A DNA stretch of 64,000 nucleotides from CAZQKW01 sp964594075 (GTDB lineage: Bacteria > Desulfobacterota > WTBG01 > CAIYCZ01). The stretch lies in NCBI GenBank assembly GCA_964594075.1, contig CAZQKW010000008.1, forward strand, positions 28,780-92,779. Direction: 5' to 3'. The notes beneath the pieces are model-generated. The model made no database searches. It saw nothing but the letters and a program-made list of their open reading frames with translations, and was not told the origin of the DNA. Made by a program: the position numbers and the translations under genes. Numbering within the stretch: the first letter of the stretch is position 1; every line of letters starts with the position of its first letter. Below, one piece after another: positions 19,701-28,531 of the stretch.

Positions 19701-19992
19701 TCATAATCCGCCAAGTCAAAACGTCGCGCTCAAACAGGAGGGCATCATCCGACATATCCTTAATAAATCCCTCGTATAACTCGTTAAGAAACATGTTGGG
19801 AAATAGATAGTGGCAATTCGTCCATATGCCAAAACGTCTGGTGAGTTCCAGCGAAAGCCACTGCTGCATCCCAAAACTTTGCACGATAACAATTTCACTG
19901 TCGAGCGGCTTTGGTAAAGGTTGGGCTACAATCTCGGCAAGCCTCTCCACAAGTCTTTCAAGACGATTGCTGGTATAAACATTTAAACCCAT
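16735..19992 (-). CDS. recC: Exodeoxyribonuclease V subunit gamma, RecC
   Basis: The 1085-residue protein matches RecC, the inactivated helicase-nuclease homologue that splits the duplex and scans for Chi. Typical segments are the N-terminal VYTSNRLERLVERLA and VQSFGMQQWLSLELTRRFG, and the central ICLLGMNDTTFPR. It is first in the recCBD operon. Its TGA overlaps the recB ATG. No clear Shine-Dalgarno is visible before the ATG at 19992. The Chi sequence of this organism cannot be deduced. Confidence 0.93.
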   Translation of the reverse strand: MGLNVYTSNRLERLVERLAEIVAQPLPKPLDSEIVIVQSFGMQQWLSLELTRRFGIWTNCHYLFPNMFLNELYEGFIKDMSDDALLFERDVLTWRIMKALPACLENPDFASINAYLKTDGGVLRVWQLAVQIANVFDQYCIFRPEMVLKWESGHGKGWQADLWRHLTNSVKPDHKARLRKEFFKAIRKPHHEIHTLPCRMAVFGISSLPPFYMGVFAALAERCEIHLFLMNPSQEYWGEIKSDYEIAKETRKKFPLQLSVDDLHYEKGNSLLASMGRLGRDFIDLILDYNPCVHEYFEAPARTSLLQHIQHDILTMIDRGGMTEDDAQTILLTKEQITADTSIRINSCHSPMREVEVLHDFLLNLFAHMPDIKPSDILVMTPDIEQYAPFIHAVFDVPEREVHRIPYFVADRTIKHQSILVKKFFSILELNNSRFTATAVLDILECPAVQRRFNLSPRDLDVIHQWVRETRVSWGIDAEYRSRLGLPAIKYNSWQSGFERLLLGYAMPAKEEQLFQGILPYTNIEGSEAQVLGQFITFANTLFSTVLSIEQSRSLRQWHVALKTLLDELFLPDEDEIPDTNALRCTIENLSRYEEQSGYTHEIDRAVITAVLENALREEYVSTKFLTGGVTCCAMLPMRSIPFKVICLLGMNDTTFPRMAQGVSFNLIEQHPRRGDRSVRHEDRYLFLESLVSAREILYISYVGQSIRDNSEMPPSVLVSELLDYIQQGYKVPDANIMDFITVKHRLQAFSPHYFEPEGGLYSYSQENCSAGMALLEEHRTARPFIGDDIVCAMSEQRIIKLEEISRFFDHPAKYFLNKTVGLYFDENAELFEDCEPFDLSGLEKYHIGQRLCSQYIENKDDSCLIETIRAAGLLPHGNAGTAALQSLIPPLKRFSKTVKSHLCGQLGAVTISFPCEGFTLTGTIKNLWSGGLVHYRCARIRARDRLRAWLEHLILNGADDPSLPKKTLLIGTDHVFIADVIAENACFYLQSFIKAYRRGMQRLLYFYPESSLAYCAALNKGRSREEALNAARRAWQGNDYVPGEGADPYYERCFKNCDPFTEAFEELSQELCEPIIRYQKSTTG

Positions 19993-20176
19993 ATTTTAAG
20001 TGCTGCAGATAATTACAGTGACAGTATTTTTATTTGATGAAAATTATGCTAAGCCGATGGGTAAATCAAGAAATTTAAAACAGTATAAGCCGAAAAAAGA
20101 AGGCGGTTGTGGCGAGAGAATTAAATTAAATGTTTTCTGCAAGGCGAGCAACTGATACGTTTTTGATAGCCGTGTC

Positions 20177-20464
20177 TTATTGAATGCTAAGTAAATTCTT
20201 GTTTTTCATTTTTTCTATAAATTCAATGGTGTCTCTCATTGCCGTCGCTTCATCAACGCAAAATTCGCCGCAGAGATCCTTTACCAGCTGCGCTACGCTT
20301 TTCTTGCCATCGCAATGCTCCCAAATATAAGCTGCCGTCGGATTCAGCTTAAAAACCTTTTCCTGTGTCTGGTGTAGAGCGATAATAATAATTGTTTCCT
20401 TCAATTTCGCCCATATCACATTTTTTTCAACCCTGCTGACGCAGCATTGATCAATATGCTTCAT
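20177..20464 (-). CDS. PqqD-like protein (RiPP recognition element fold), orphan
   Basis: The 95-residue sequence fits the PqqD family: VFKLNPTAAYIWEHCDGKKSVAQLVKDLCGEFCVDEATAMRDTIEFIEKM has the LN-x-TA-x-x-I-W, D-G and V-x-x-L signature. PqqD-type domains bind leader peptides and present them to radical SAM enzymes. It is 9-15 kb from the RiPP locus and has no maturase or precursor beside it. ATG at 20464 is used; a TTG at 20512 would add 16 residues. It could help the same system, or act in an unrelated role. Confidence 0.75.
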   Translation of the reverse strand: MKHIDQCCVSRVEKNVIWAKLKETIIIIALHQTQEKVFKLNPTAAYIWEHCDGKKSVAQLVKDLCGEFCVDEATAMRDTIEFIEKMKNKNLLSIQ

Positions 20465-20604
20465 ACTATTTTTTGCGACTGATTTTTTTGCTGTTTCAAA
20501 AATTGTATGCAAATTTATTCCAAGTAGACAATTCAGTCAATAATCCATAAGGATTATTTTTATAATTATTTTAGATTAGTGTTTGGCAATAACTGACAAA
20601 ATAT

Positions 20605-21264
20605 TCATTCCACACTGTTTAAAAGTCTAACCACCGGCATGCCATCAAAATAGTCAATAATGTTCAAACACCCATAAGCTTGGTCAAGGCGCGTTAAATT
20701 GCCGAGATCCATACCCAGTACATGGGTGATAATTACCCGATTGACGCCCCCGTGCGCAATGAGCGCTATATTTTTCCCCTTATATTGAGCAAGGACAATC
20801 TCCAGTTGCCTGATGACGCGGGTTTTTAAATCCGCAAAACTTTCGCCATTTCTGATTCTAAAATAGGGTAAATTTTGTGACCGCTCTTCAAACTCGGTGG
20901 GAAATCGCGCCACAATTTGATCGCGTGTCAATCCCTCCCATTCACCCAGGTTGATTTCCCTGAATGCAGGGACCGGTTGTGGGGTAACGCCGATAATTCC
21001 TCCGACAATCTCAGCCCCCTTCCGTGTTCTCTGCAAATCGCTGGAAAAAAGAACGTCAATCCGTTCATTTTTCAGCCGGTCCCCTATTCTTTCCATCTGC
21101 TTTATTCCCGTTTCCGTCAAATCAACATCCATGTGGCCAACATAACGCCACTCGCGGGATGTCGAAATTTCACCATGGCGCACCAGATAAAGCCGTGTTC
21201 TGTCTTCAAGCTGTTCAAGCTCACGGTGCGAAGCTGTATTCAGTAGCGAAGCAACCTTTGTCAT
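20605..21264 (-). CDS. Histidine phosphatase family protein, alpha-ribazole phosphatase-like
   Basis: The 219-residue protein has the phosphoglycerate-mutase-type RHG motif (LYLVRHGEIS, about residues 27-36), the SSDLQRT segment, INLGEWEGLT and the second catalytic His in LIAHGGVNR. These are the features of histidine phosphatases such as CobC, which removes the phosphate from alpha-ribazole 5'-phosphate in cobalamin assembly. The neighbouring cobO gene supports that role, but other phosphatases of this fold look the same. It lies 41 bp downstream of cobO on the same strand. Confidence 0.75.
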   Translation of the reverse strand: MTKVASLLNTASHRELEQLEDRTRLYLVRHGEISTSREWRYVGHMDVDLTETGIKQMERIGDRLKNERIDVLFSSDLQRTRKGAEIVGGIIGVTPQPVPAFREINLGEWEGLTRDQIVARFPTEFEERSQNLPYFRIRNGESFADLKTRVIRQLEIVLAQYKGKNIALIAHGGVNRVIITHVLGMDLGNLTRLDQAYGCLNIIDYFDGMPVVRLLNSVE

Positions 21265-21305
21265 GTTCTACTTTCTTGAAACCTAAGAATTCCTACCTAT
21301 TGACT

Positions 21306-21863
21306 TTAACGATCAATTCCTTTGCGAGCCACAATACCTTTTTGAAAGTAATGTTTAACTTCCCGCATATCGGTGACCAGATCTGCAGCCTGAATAATTT
21401 CCTCAGCGGCATATCTGCCAGTCAGAATAAGTTCTATATTTATAGGTTTTATGGCAATAAAATCCAATAGGTCCTGTGTTGTTACCAGTTGATAATAATG
21501 GGCAACATGGATTTCATCAAGAATAATAATGTTAAAGTTGCCCGAAAGCATGGCTTGTCGCGCTGCATTAAGGCCGTTTTGTGCCATTTTTTTATCTATG
21601 TCGTCTGGTTCTCCGCAGATATGATCGGGACTCTTTTTGCCAAATTGCTCGATCGTTATATATGAAGAAACCAGTGCGGCAGCCAATATCTCGCCATATT
21701 CCAGTCCTTTCATAAACTGCGCAATATAACATTGTAATCCCCTGCCCATCGCACGAAATGCAAGACCAAGTGCAGCAGTAGTCTTTCCTTTGCCATTACC
21801 CGTATAGACGTGAATATATCCTTGCCCTCCCATGAGCGTATTATTTTTTTGACTGCTGAGCAT
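21306..21863 (-). CDS. cobO: Cob(I)yrinic acid a,c-diamide adenosyltransferase
   Basis: This is a 185-residue CobO/BtuR/CobA-type ATP:corrinoid adenosyltransferase. The P-loop is HVYTGNGKGKTTAALGLAFRA, DEIHVAHYY matches the family Walker B region, and LILTGRYA is the family segment. It forms the Co-C bond of adenosylcobalamin, which supports B12-dependent enzymes or B12 salvage. The alpha-ribazole-phosphatase-like gene follows. No cobalamin riboswitch is recognisable in the 121 bp upstream. An ATG at residue 11 is an alternative start. Confidence 0.9.
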   Translation of the reverse strand: MLSSQKNNTLMGGQGYIHVYTGNGKGKTTAALGLAFRAMGRGLQCYIAQFMKGLEYGEILAAALVSSYITIEQFGKKSPDHICGEPDDIDKKMAQNGLNAARQAMLSGNFNIIILDEIHVAHYYQLVTTQDLLDFIAIKPINIELILTGRYAAEEIIQAADLVTDMREVKHYFQKGIVARKGIDR

Positions 21864-21913
21864 AATGTTACGACAAGTCGGTATAGGAATATCTAATCAA
21901 TTGCCGCTTGAAC

Positions 21914-21939
21914 ATGGGGGCATTTCTTCTGTGCCCCAT
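21914..21939. promoter_or_regulatory. GC-rich hairpin between the LpxC fusion and cobO
   Basis: ATGGGGGC pairs with GCCCCAT around a short loop, with one bulged G. There is no U-run on either side, so it is probably not a simple terminator. It could be an mRNA-stability or leader element of cobO. Confidence 0.3.
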
Positions 21940-21984
21940 TAACAGTGCTTCGAGAGGAAAACAAAACTGGCAGTAACAAATGTA

Positions 21985-24204
21985 TCAGTGAAGTTGTAAA
22001 TTGTCGCGCAGAAGGCGCAATAGTTCACAATTCTGCGTGTGCCCGGTCATGTTGGCGGTAATTTTTCCGCGAATAGGCAGACCCAGAAGATAAAGATCCC
22101 CCATGAGATCTAATATTTTATGTCTGACAAATTCATCAGGGAAACGAAGCTCGGTGTTGATAATTTTTTCGTCGTCAATCAGTATAAAATTATCCAGTCT
22201 GCCGCCACTCGCAAGGCCCTTTTTTTCAAGTGCCTCAATGTCTTTGAGAAAACCAAAGGTTCGAGCAGGTGCAATTTCAGTTTTAAATGACTGCTCGTTT
22301 TCAAAAACAAATGTGTATTCCTGTCTGCCCACGGGACTGGGGTAATGTAAGGTATAATGAATAGTTAAGGTATCAGCAGGATCAATACAAATATATTTCT
22401 GATCTGCCCCAATTTCACCGACAGCATATCGTCGTGAAACAACAATTTCATCAAGCTCTGCTTCCTGTTCTTCAATACCCGCATCTTCAATAAGTTGGCA
22501 GAAATCGACTGCGGAACCATCCATAATGGGTACTTCATTATTTATTTTTATGAGCACATTGCTAATTCGATATGCATGGAGAGTTGCCATTACATGCTCT
22601 ATAGTTGTCGCCCGAGCATTGCCTTTGCGCAGTGCGGTTGCATATTCTGTAGACTCAACATAATCAAGATGAGCCGGAATCGTTTCCTCGTCGGCAATAT
22701 TGCCAAATATAATGCCGCTATCAGGCGGCAGAGGTGAAAGGATAAGACCGGTTTTAATGCCGGAGTGAAGGCCTCTGCCGCTAAGCACCATGCTGCGTTT
22801 CAGTGTGCGCTGATGCCGCATCCGTTGTTTTTTAGGGTCGGTAAGTATTATGCCGTACTGTTTTATATACGATGACAATGTGGCTTCGTCAATTTTAAGC
22901 TGCTGCGCCGTATGTTTAATATCTCTGTTATTTTTACGCAAATGATATACTAAATAGTTCTTGCGCCATGCATCTTCTGCCTCCTGGAGCGAACCGAAGC
23001 GCACCGAGCTCTGGGCGGGGCCGCTTTCAATTTCTTTGCGAATTGATTGTGGGATATCATTTACGGTTATACTGGTTGTCGGGACAGAAACCACTATCTT
23101 TTCAACCATATTTTTCAGTTCTTTCACATTGCCCGGCCAATCATAATTAGCGAGCACCTCAAACGCTTCATCTTCAAAATATTTCTCCTTTTGATTATGC
23201 TGCTCGCAAAAATATTTTAAAAAATACTTAAGCAGAATTGCTATATCGCCGCTTCTATTGCGCAGCGGCGGCATAACTATTTTGGTTTTGCTAAAGCATT
23301 GTTCCAACTCCTCGTTCAGCACCCTCCCAGGATATGATGGTGCACCCCCCCTGTTTGACGAGGCAATAATTCTGACGGATTTGTTGTGCCGTTCAGCATT
23401 TTTCAGATAGCGCGCTAATGCGGTCTGTACCTCTGTGGGCAACAAATCTATTGCCTTAATATACAGCGTACCTGACGCAACGCGCTGCATGATTCCTTCT
23501 TGCGGCCCATATGGCGGCAACGTACTATCAGCTCCAAATAACTCGCGGTACATTTCCTCCTTGCCAAATGCCGCACAATTAAATTTGAGCATCGGCCGCG
23601 ATTTTCGCGCTGAAGAAAAATGGATAAGCCGCGCCACCAGTTCTTTACCGGTTCCTGTTTCACCCTCAATCAAAAGATGGTCATCCGCTGCCGCATGCTG
23701 CGCTAAAAGACTGCGGATCTGCATAACAGCCGGACTTTCACCTAAAAGCACCGTTCGGCTGTCCGGCTGAATTGATTCATAATGCTTCATCGCTCCAAAA
23801 AATATTTGTCGCTTTTCCTGGATCCTTTTTATAATGTCCAGAGTAGTATCAAGAGAAAATGGTTTTTCCAGAAAATCAAACGCCCCCATTTTTACCGCCT
23901 GCACCGCCGTGTTTACCGTGCCGTGGCCGGTCATGATAACCACTTCAAGAGATGGATCATATTCTTTAATCGCTTTAAGCGTTTCAAGACCGTCCATGCC
24001 CGGAAGCCAAATATCCAGAAAAACGATGTCAACAGGCTGCGTTTTTATTATTTCCAACGCTCGGTCGCCATTGTCGGCTGTCACCATTGCATACCCTTCA
24101 TCCTCCAAACTGCCGGATAAAGATTTCACAATGGTCTCTTCATCATCGACCAACAATATGGTGGGTTTCTTCACTACTGAATTCCTTTCTTCATACCCGA
24201 ACAC
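21985..24204 (-). CDS. lpxC: Response regulator / degenerate NtrC-type AAA+ / LpxC fusion
   Basis: One uninterrupted 739-residue frame joins a receiver domain (about 13-130; acidic pair D20/D21, phospho-acceptor D64, T92, K114), an NtrC-like AAA+ domain (about 152-390), a Fis-type helix-turn-helix (about 407-450) and a complete LpxC (about 465-739). LpxC is UDP-3-O-acyl-GlcNAc deacetylase, the committed step of lipid A synthesis. Its catalytic and zinc residues are present: E536, H537, H695, D699 and H722. The AAA+ part keeps Walker A (GETGTGKE) but lacks the GAFTGA sigma-54 loop and has no D-E in Walker B (GTLYIKAIDLLP). It is therefore unlikely to activate sigma-54 promoters. It follows an NtrY-like kinase by 25 bp, its likely phosphodonor. 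I infer that phosphorylation may regulate deacetylase activity or stability. Confidence 0.92.
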   Translation of the reverse strand: MFGYEERNSVVKKPTILLVDDEETIVKSLSGSLEDEGYAMVTADNGDRALEIIKTQPVDIVFLDIWLPGMDGLETLKAIKEYDPSLEVVIMTGHGTVNTAVQAVKMGAFDFLEKPFSLDTTLDIIKRIQEKRQIFFGAMKHYESIQPDSRTVLLGESPAVMQIRSLLAQHAAADDHLLIEGETGTGKELVARLIHFSSARKSRPMLKFNCAAFGKEEMYRELFGADSTLPPYGPQEGIMQRVASGTLYIKAIDLLPTEVQTALARYLKNAERHNKSVRIIASSNRGGAPSYPGRVLNEELEQCFSKTKIVMPPLRNRSGDIAILLKYFLKYFCEQHNQKEKYFEDEAFEVLANYDWPGNVKELKNMVEKIVVSVPTTSITVNDIPQSIRKEIESGPAQSSVRFGSLQEAEDAWRKNYLVYHLRKNNRDIKHTAQQLKIDEATLSSYIKQYGIILTDPKKQRMRHQRTLKRSMVLSGRGLHSGIKTGLILSPLPPDSGIIFGNIADEETIPAHLDYVESTEYATALRKGNARATTIEHVMATLHAYRISNVLIKINNEVPIMDGSAVDFCQLIEDAGIEEQEAELDEIVVSRRYAVGEIGADQKYICIDPADTLTIHYTLHYPSPVGRQEYTFVFENEQSFKTEIAPARTFGFLKDIEALEKKGLASGGRLDNFILIDDEKIINTELRFPDEFVRHKILDLMGDLYLLGLPIRGKITANMTGHTQNCELLRLLRDNLQLH

Positions 24205-24229
24205 CTGAAATGGCGGATTTTCTCTTTAA

Positions 24230-26533
24230 TCAGCTCGCCAGGTGCAATCGCTCAGATAAGTGTTGTATATTAGTTTCATTCATGCCCACTGGCAACTCAA
24301 TAATAAATCTCGTTCCCCGGGGATTGTTGTCACGAATGCGAATATATCCATTATGATCAGAAATAATGGTATTTACGATGGCAAGCCCCAATCCTGTTCC
24401 GCCTCTTTTGGTGGAAAAATACGGTTCAAACATTTTTTGTCTGACACCCGGTGGTATGCCACAACCGGTATCTGCAATTTCAATGGTAACCATAGCAAGC
24501 GTTTTGTTGTACAGGGTCGAAATGGTAATCATCCCTTCGTTTTCAATTGCATGTATAGCATTATCCAGTATATTGATCAGCGCCCGTTTTATTTGATCCC
24601 GATCCAGATTAAGTCGTGGCACAGCGCGATCCTTGCACACCTCAAAAGTAATTCTCTTATGAGCCTCTTTATACAGAAGAACTGTTTCGTCAATTATTTC
24701 ATGGATATCATTAGGAAGGGGTTTGGTGGTCGGCATCCGCGCAAAATGAGAAAATTCATTAACCAGTGATTTCAATTCGTCAACCTGATTGATAATGGTT
24801 CTGGTGCATTCATCAAAAATCTTATTATCAGTCGTTATTTGTGTCATAAATTTCTTCCGCAGTCGTTGTGCTGAAAGTTTTATCGGGGTTAACGGATTTT
24901 TTACTTCGTGGGCAATTCTGCGCGCCACTTCCTTCCACGCATATGCCCGCTGGGCATGCTGCAGTTCCGTAACATCTTCTGCTACCAGCACCATGCCGAG
25001 GTAATCACCTGTTTCGTCCCGTAAAATATTGGACCGCACCAGGATGTACGTAGTTCTGGCTATAAAATCAAGACTTAGCTGCTTTACCACTGGTCCCAGT
25101 CCGTGGGTACTAATGGTGTGGATAAAATTGTTCATAGTTTTAAGAGGAGCGGCAACGAACACCTCCTGATATGATTTACCAATGACATCGCTCATGGAGA
25201 TATTAAATATTTTTTCTGCGGATTTATTAAACGTCGTAATAATGCCTTCACGATTAATTGAAAACACGCCGGCACCAATATTATTGAGCACAATTTCCAT
25301 ATATCGTCGGCGCTCATCAAGCTCTCTGTTTGTTTCCCTGAGATCGAGATTGGCAGATTCTATCCGCTCTTTACTCACCTTGAGATCCGCAGTCATCTTA
25401 TTAAAAGAGGTCACCAGACCGCCTATTTCGTCATCGGTAATTGCCTCGATATGAACATCAAGGTTGCCGCGGGCTATCTCTTCGGTTGCGGCAGCAAGAT
25501 TTCCTATGGGGATGGAAATAATTTTTGAAAGATGGAATCCAAACCACGTTGCCGAAAAAATAATGAGGAGCGTTACCGCTGACAGCATAATTATATAAAT
25601 GAGCTTAATGGGTTTTTTGTACAATTTAAGCTGTTTATATTCCTGAAATGCTGACAATATTTTTTCCACGCGGGACACCAGACTTTCCGGCACATAATAA
25701 CTGACCGCAACTACACCGATGACATATCCCGGTTTCATTGATGCATATACCGGAGCAACGCCGCCTATAATATCCCCTTCTCCAGCAGGCTGAATTCTGG
25801 TCACCTCTGTGCCGCTTGTCACTTCTGGAACAAACAACGACTCGGGTTCTATATAGCGTAGATTCGCAATGGTTGAATCTATGGAGCGCATAATCTCTTT
25901 TCCGTCTGTAGAAAAAACACCTATGATCGCCAGGTTATACTCAACCTGTTTTTCGGATATTTTTTTGGACAGCACCGCTGCTTTATTTTTGTCAAGCAGT
26001 GCATCTTCCGTTATCTGCTTGCTGATCTGCCGCGCGAGATGGAGTGCGTTGTCTGCGACGCGTTTGTAATATGCCTGGGTGACATCAAGCGCTTCCTCAA
26101 GAGAACTTTCAACTTCAAAGCTGAACCAGTTTTCAATAGTATTGGTAATAAAACCGATAGCAACCCAGAATAACAGCATCGTAGGAATGAGGGAGAGACC
26201 AATAAAAGAGAGGACCAGCTTGGTCCTTAGTTTAGATCCGAGTATCCCCTTCCGTCGTTCAAAGAGCAGTTTTACGATATTTCGTACTACCAAAAAAATA
26301 AGCAACAGCAGAAGTATTGCATTGATGTTTATCAAGCCAAATACCAAAATATTCTGGTATTTAAGAACTTTTCCTTCAAAACCGGTGAAATATGTCAATA
26401 AAAAAGTAATAAGTGTTACAATTCCTAACACGATAATAATAATGAGCCGTTCGCGTTTGCGCCTTATTATTTCTTTATATTGCCCGGTCAAGTCGCTTGA
26501 AGGAATTTTGCTGGGTATGGTATCTTGGTTCAT
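24230..26533 (-). CDS. NtrY-like membrane sensor histidine kinase
   Basis: The 767-residue kinase has N-terminal transmembrane helices (about 30-110), a periplasmic sensor region, a further membrane helix near 320, HAMP (SKIISIPIGNLAAATEEIARGN), PAS (about 405-510), HisKA with phospho-acceptor H542 in RRIAHEVKNPLTPIK, and HATPase with NILDNAIHAIE, DTGCGIP and GGTGLGLAIV. This is the NtrY domain order; NtrY relatives sense cell-envelope or nitrogen/redox signals. The next gene is the receiver-LpxC fusion, its probable cognate partner. That pairing suggests a link to envelope homeostasis. It is divergent from the ABC transporter at 26714. Confidence 0.9.
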   Translation of the reverse strand: MNQDTIPSKIPSSDLTGQYKEIIRRKRERLIIIIVLGIVTLITFLLTYFTGFEGKVLKYQNILVFGLININAILLLLLIFLVVRNIVKLLFERRKGILGSKLRTKLVLSFIGLSLIPTMLLFWVAIGFITNTIENWFSFEVESSLEEALDVTQAYYKRVADNALHLARQISKQITEDALLDKNKAAVLSKKISEKQVEYNLAIIGVFSTDGKEIMRSIDSTIANLRYIEPESLFVPEVTSGTEVTRIQPAGEGDIIGGVAPVYASMKPGYVIGVVAVSYYVPESLVSRVEKILSAFQEYKQLKLYKKPIKLIYIIMLSAVTLLIIFSATWFGFHLSKIISIPIGNLAAATEEIARGNLDVHIEAITDDEIGGLVTSFNKMTADLKVSKERIESANLDLRETNRELDERRRYMEIVLNNIGAGVFSINREGIITTFNKSAEKIFNISMSDVIGKSYQEVFVAAPLKTMNNFIHTISTHGLGPVVKQLSLDFIARTTYILVRSNILRDETGDYLGMVLVAEDVTELQHAQRAYAWKEVARRIAHEVKNPLTPIKLSAQRLRKKFMTQITTDNKIFDECTRTIINQVDELKSLVNEFSHFARMPTTKPLPNDIHEIIDETVLLYKEAHKRITFEVCKDRAVPRLNLDRDQIKRALINILDNAIHAIENEGMITISTLYNKTLAMVTIEIADTGCGIPPGVRQKMFEPYFSTKRGGTGLGLAIVNTIISDHNGYIRIRDNNPRGTRFIIELPVGMNETNIQHLSERLHLAS

Positions 26534-26713
26534 GTTAAACGAAAGATTTATTTGAACGGTTTTTTATTTTTGAAATAATATCGAAATACCAATCTAACTT
26601 CAAGAAATATCTTAATTTTGCTTGAATCTAACATAATATTACATAGAATAATGCATCAACTCTTTGTTCTATCTTGCATATATTAAAAAAACCGTTTAAT
26701 ATCTTCCGCCATA

Positions 26714-27691
26714 ATGAAAAACAGTATTGAACTCATTAATCTTACAAAATATTACCCCGTTTTAAAGGGGTATAAAGATCTTTTTCTGCATCCTTTTAAA
26801 AAACGGTATCTTCCTGCCTTACAGGACGTGAATTTAATAATCGAACAAGGATCTTTTTATGGCCTGCTTGGTCCTAATGGAGCGGGGAAAACAACGCTTA
26901 TTAAAATACTGTCAACGCTGGTTTTGCCAACCTCCGGCAGGGCATATGTAAATGGTTTTGATGTGGTGCATCAACAAAAACAAGTCCGCGGTTCTATTGG
27001 CCTGGTTGTTAATGATGAGCGCAGTTTCTACTGGCGTTTGACGGGCAGACAAAACTTATCATTTTTTGCTTACCTTAATAATATCACCGGTGCTGAAAAA
27101 GACCGGCGTGTTCGCGAAGTGCTGCACATCACCGGAATGGAAAAAGACGCCGACCGCATGTTCTGCGACTATTCAACCGGGATGAAACAGCGCATTGCCA
27201 TTGCGCGCGGCCTACTTTGCAATCCTTCCATCATCCTCCTGGACGAGCCTACCCGCAGTCTCGACCCCGTGTCATCAAAACATCTCAGGAAATTTATTAA
27301 GGATGAAATTATATTCAAGCACAACCGAACGGCTTTGGTTGCAACCAATAACTTATGCGAAGCTGAAGATTTCTGCACCCATGTTGCAATTATTAAAAAT
27401 GGAACCATTAGGTCATGCCTCCCTATAGAAAACGTGAAGCGCCGGTTAAATACTGCCCACGCATATCGTCTCACATTTGCACACAACTCACAATTTACCG
27501 ACCTCTCTTCGCTTCCCGGCGTAATTAAGGCTAATAAAATTCCCGATAAGCCAGATTCTGTTTATGTTGAGACCGAAGATATATCTCGTTTGATAGCAGA
27601 CATTGTTCGACATAATGGCGCAATTACCGAATGCGTTCTTAAAACAGAGTCTCTTGATGAGGTATTCGTTAAAATCCTTGATGAAGCGTAA
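26714..27691 (+). CDS. ABC transporter ATP-binding protein
   Basis: The 325-residue ATPase has Walker A LLGPNGAGKTTLIKIL, signature YSTGMKQRIAIARGL, Walker B IILLDEPTRSLDP and a C-terminal extension of about 90 residues, as in DrrA/CcmA-type ATPases of ABC-2 exporters. Its stop overlaps the start of the permease gene by one base. The two genes run convergently toward the RiPP operon that ends at 28532. They are candidates for exporting its product, though ABC-2 systems also export lipids, polysaccharides and drugs. Confidence 0.93.
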   Translation: MKNSIELINLTKYYPVLKGYKDLFLHPFKKRYLPALQDVNLIIEQGSFYGLLGPNGAGKTTLIKILSTLVLPTSGRAYVNGFDVVHQQKQVRGSIGLVVNDERSFYWRLTGRQNLSFFAYLNNITGAEKDRRVREVLHITGMEKDADRMFCDYSTGMKQRIAIARGLLCNPSIILLDEPTRSLDPVSSKHLRKFIKDEIIFKHNRTALVATNNLCEAEDFCTHVAIIKNGTIRSCLPIENVKRRLNTAHAYRLTFAHNSQFTDLSSLPGVIKANKIPDKPDSVYVETEDISRLIADIVRHNGAITECVLKTESLDEVFVKILDEA

Positions 27692-28530
27692 TGACGATGT
27701 GTTATACCGACAGGGCAATACTGCTTATTAAAAAAGTGTGGGCATTTGTAAAAAGAGACTTTCAGAATGAAATAAGTTATAAATTTTCGTTCCTTCTCCA
27801 ACTTTTTGGTATTTTTATCAATGTGAGTGTTTTCTTTTTCCTCTCAAAATTGTTCGGCACCTCACAAATACCGCAACTGGCTCAGTATGGCGGCAACTAT
27901 TTTGCTTTCGTGCTTATCGGGATTGCCTTCAATTATTATCTAAGTGTCTCCTTATACAGCATTTCCCAAAGTATTCGCGAGGGTCAGATGACTGGAACGC
28001 TTGAAGCACTCCTCGTCACTCAGACGGAAATCCCCACCATTATCATTTCGTCATCAATCTACAGTTTTCTTTTTGCGACCTTTCGAGTAATCGTTTTTAT
28101 CATCATTGGGGTAATATTTTATGGTCTTGATCTCTCCCGTGCGAACTACCTGGGGGCATTGATCATTCTATTCATCTCTATTGTATCATTCAGCAGTTTT
28201 GGCATTCTGTCGGCAAGTTTTGTAATGGTATTGAAGAAAGGTGATCCCATAGCAAGTATTCTTAATGGCTTAAGCTGGCTTCTGGGCGGCGTGTATTATC
28301 CTATTACAATTCTTCCAGCCTGGCTCAGAGTATGTTCCTATTTCTTACCCATTACCTATTCGCTGGAAGGTATGCGCCTTGCACTCATTAATGGCGCGTC
28401 GCTGGACGCACTCCTGCCGAATATTCTGTTATTGCTCGTGTTCACGGTAGTCCTTATGCCTATCAGCATATACTCTTTCCAGTACGCTGTTCGGCTTGCG
28501 AAACGCGACGGAAGTTTAACTCACTACTAA
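27691..28530 (+). CDS. ABC-2 type transporter permease
   Basis: The 279-residue protein has six predicted membrane helices (about 30-50, 65-90, 115-145, 150-175, 185-205 and 240-265). It contains the ABC-2 family segment SWLLGGVYYPITILPAWLR before the last helices. It pairs with the ATPase encoded just upstream; the ATG overlaps that gene's TAA. It ends 1 bp before the convergent signal-peptidase gene, with no terminator between them. Confidence 0.9.
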   Translation: MTMCYTDRAILLIKKVWAFVKRDFQNEISYKFSFLLQLFGIFINVSVFFFLSKLFGTSQIPQLAQYGGNYFAFVLIGIAFNYYLSVSLYSISQSIREGQMTGTLEALLVTQTEIPTIIISSSIYSFLFATFRVIVFIIIGVIFYGLDLSRANYLGALIILFISIVSFSSFGILSASFVMVLKKGDPIASILNGLSWLLGGVYYPITILPAWLRVCSYFLPITYSLEGMRLALINGASLDALLPNILLLLVFTVVLMPISIYSFQYAVRLAKRDGSLTHY

Positions 28531-28531
28531 T

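Noticed and set aside
21864..21984. Cobalamin riboswitch upstream of cobO
   Set aside because: The 121-bp gap is too short and lacks the conserved B12-box; only a plain hairpin is present.
21985..24204. Active sigma-54 enhancer-binding protein
   Set aside because: The GAFTGA loop and Walker B acids are missing; the C-terminus is LpxC.
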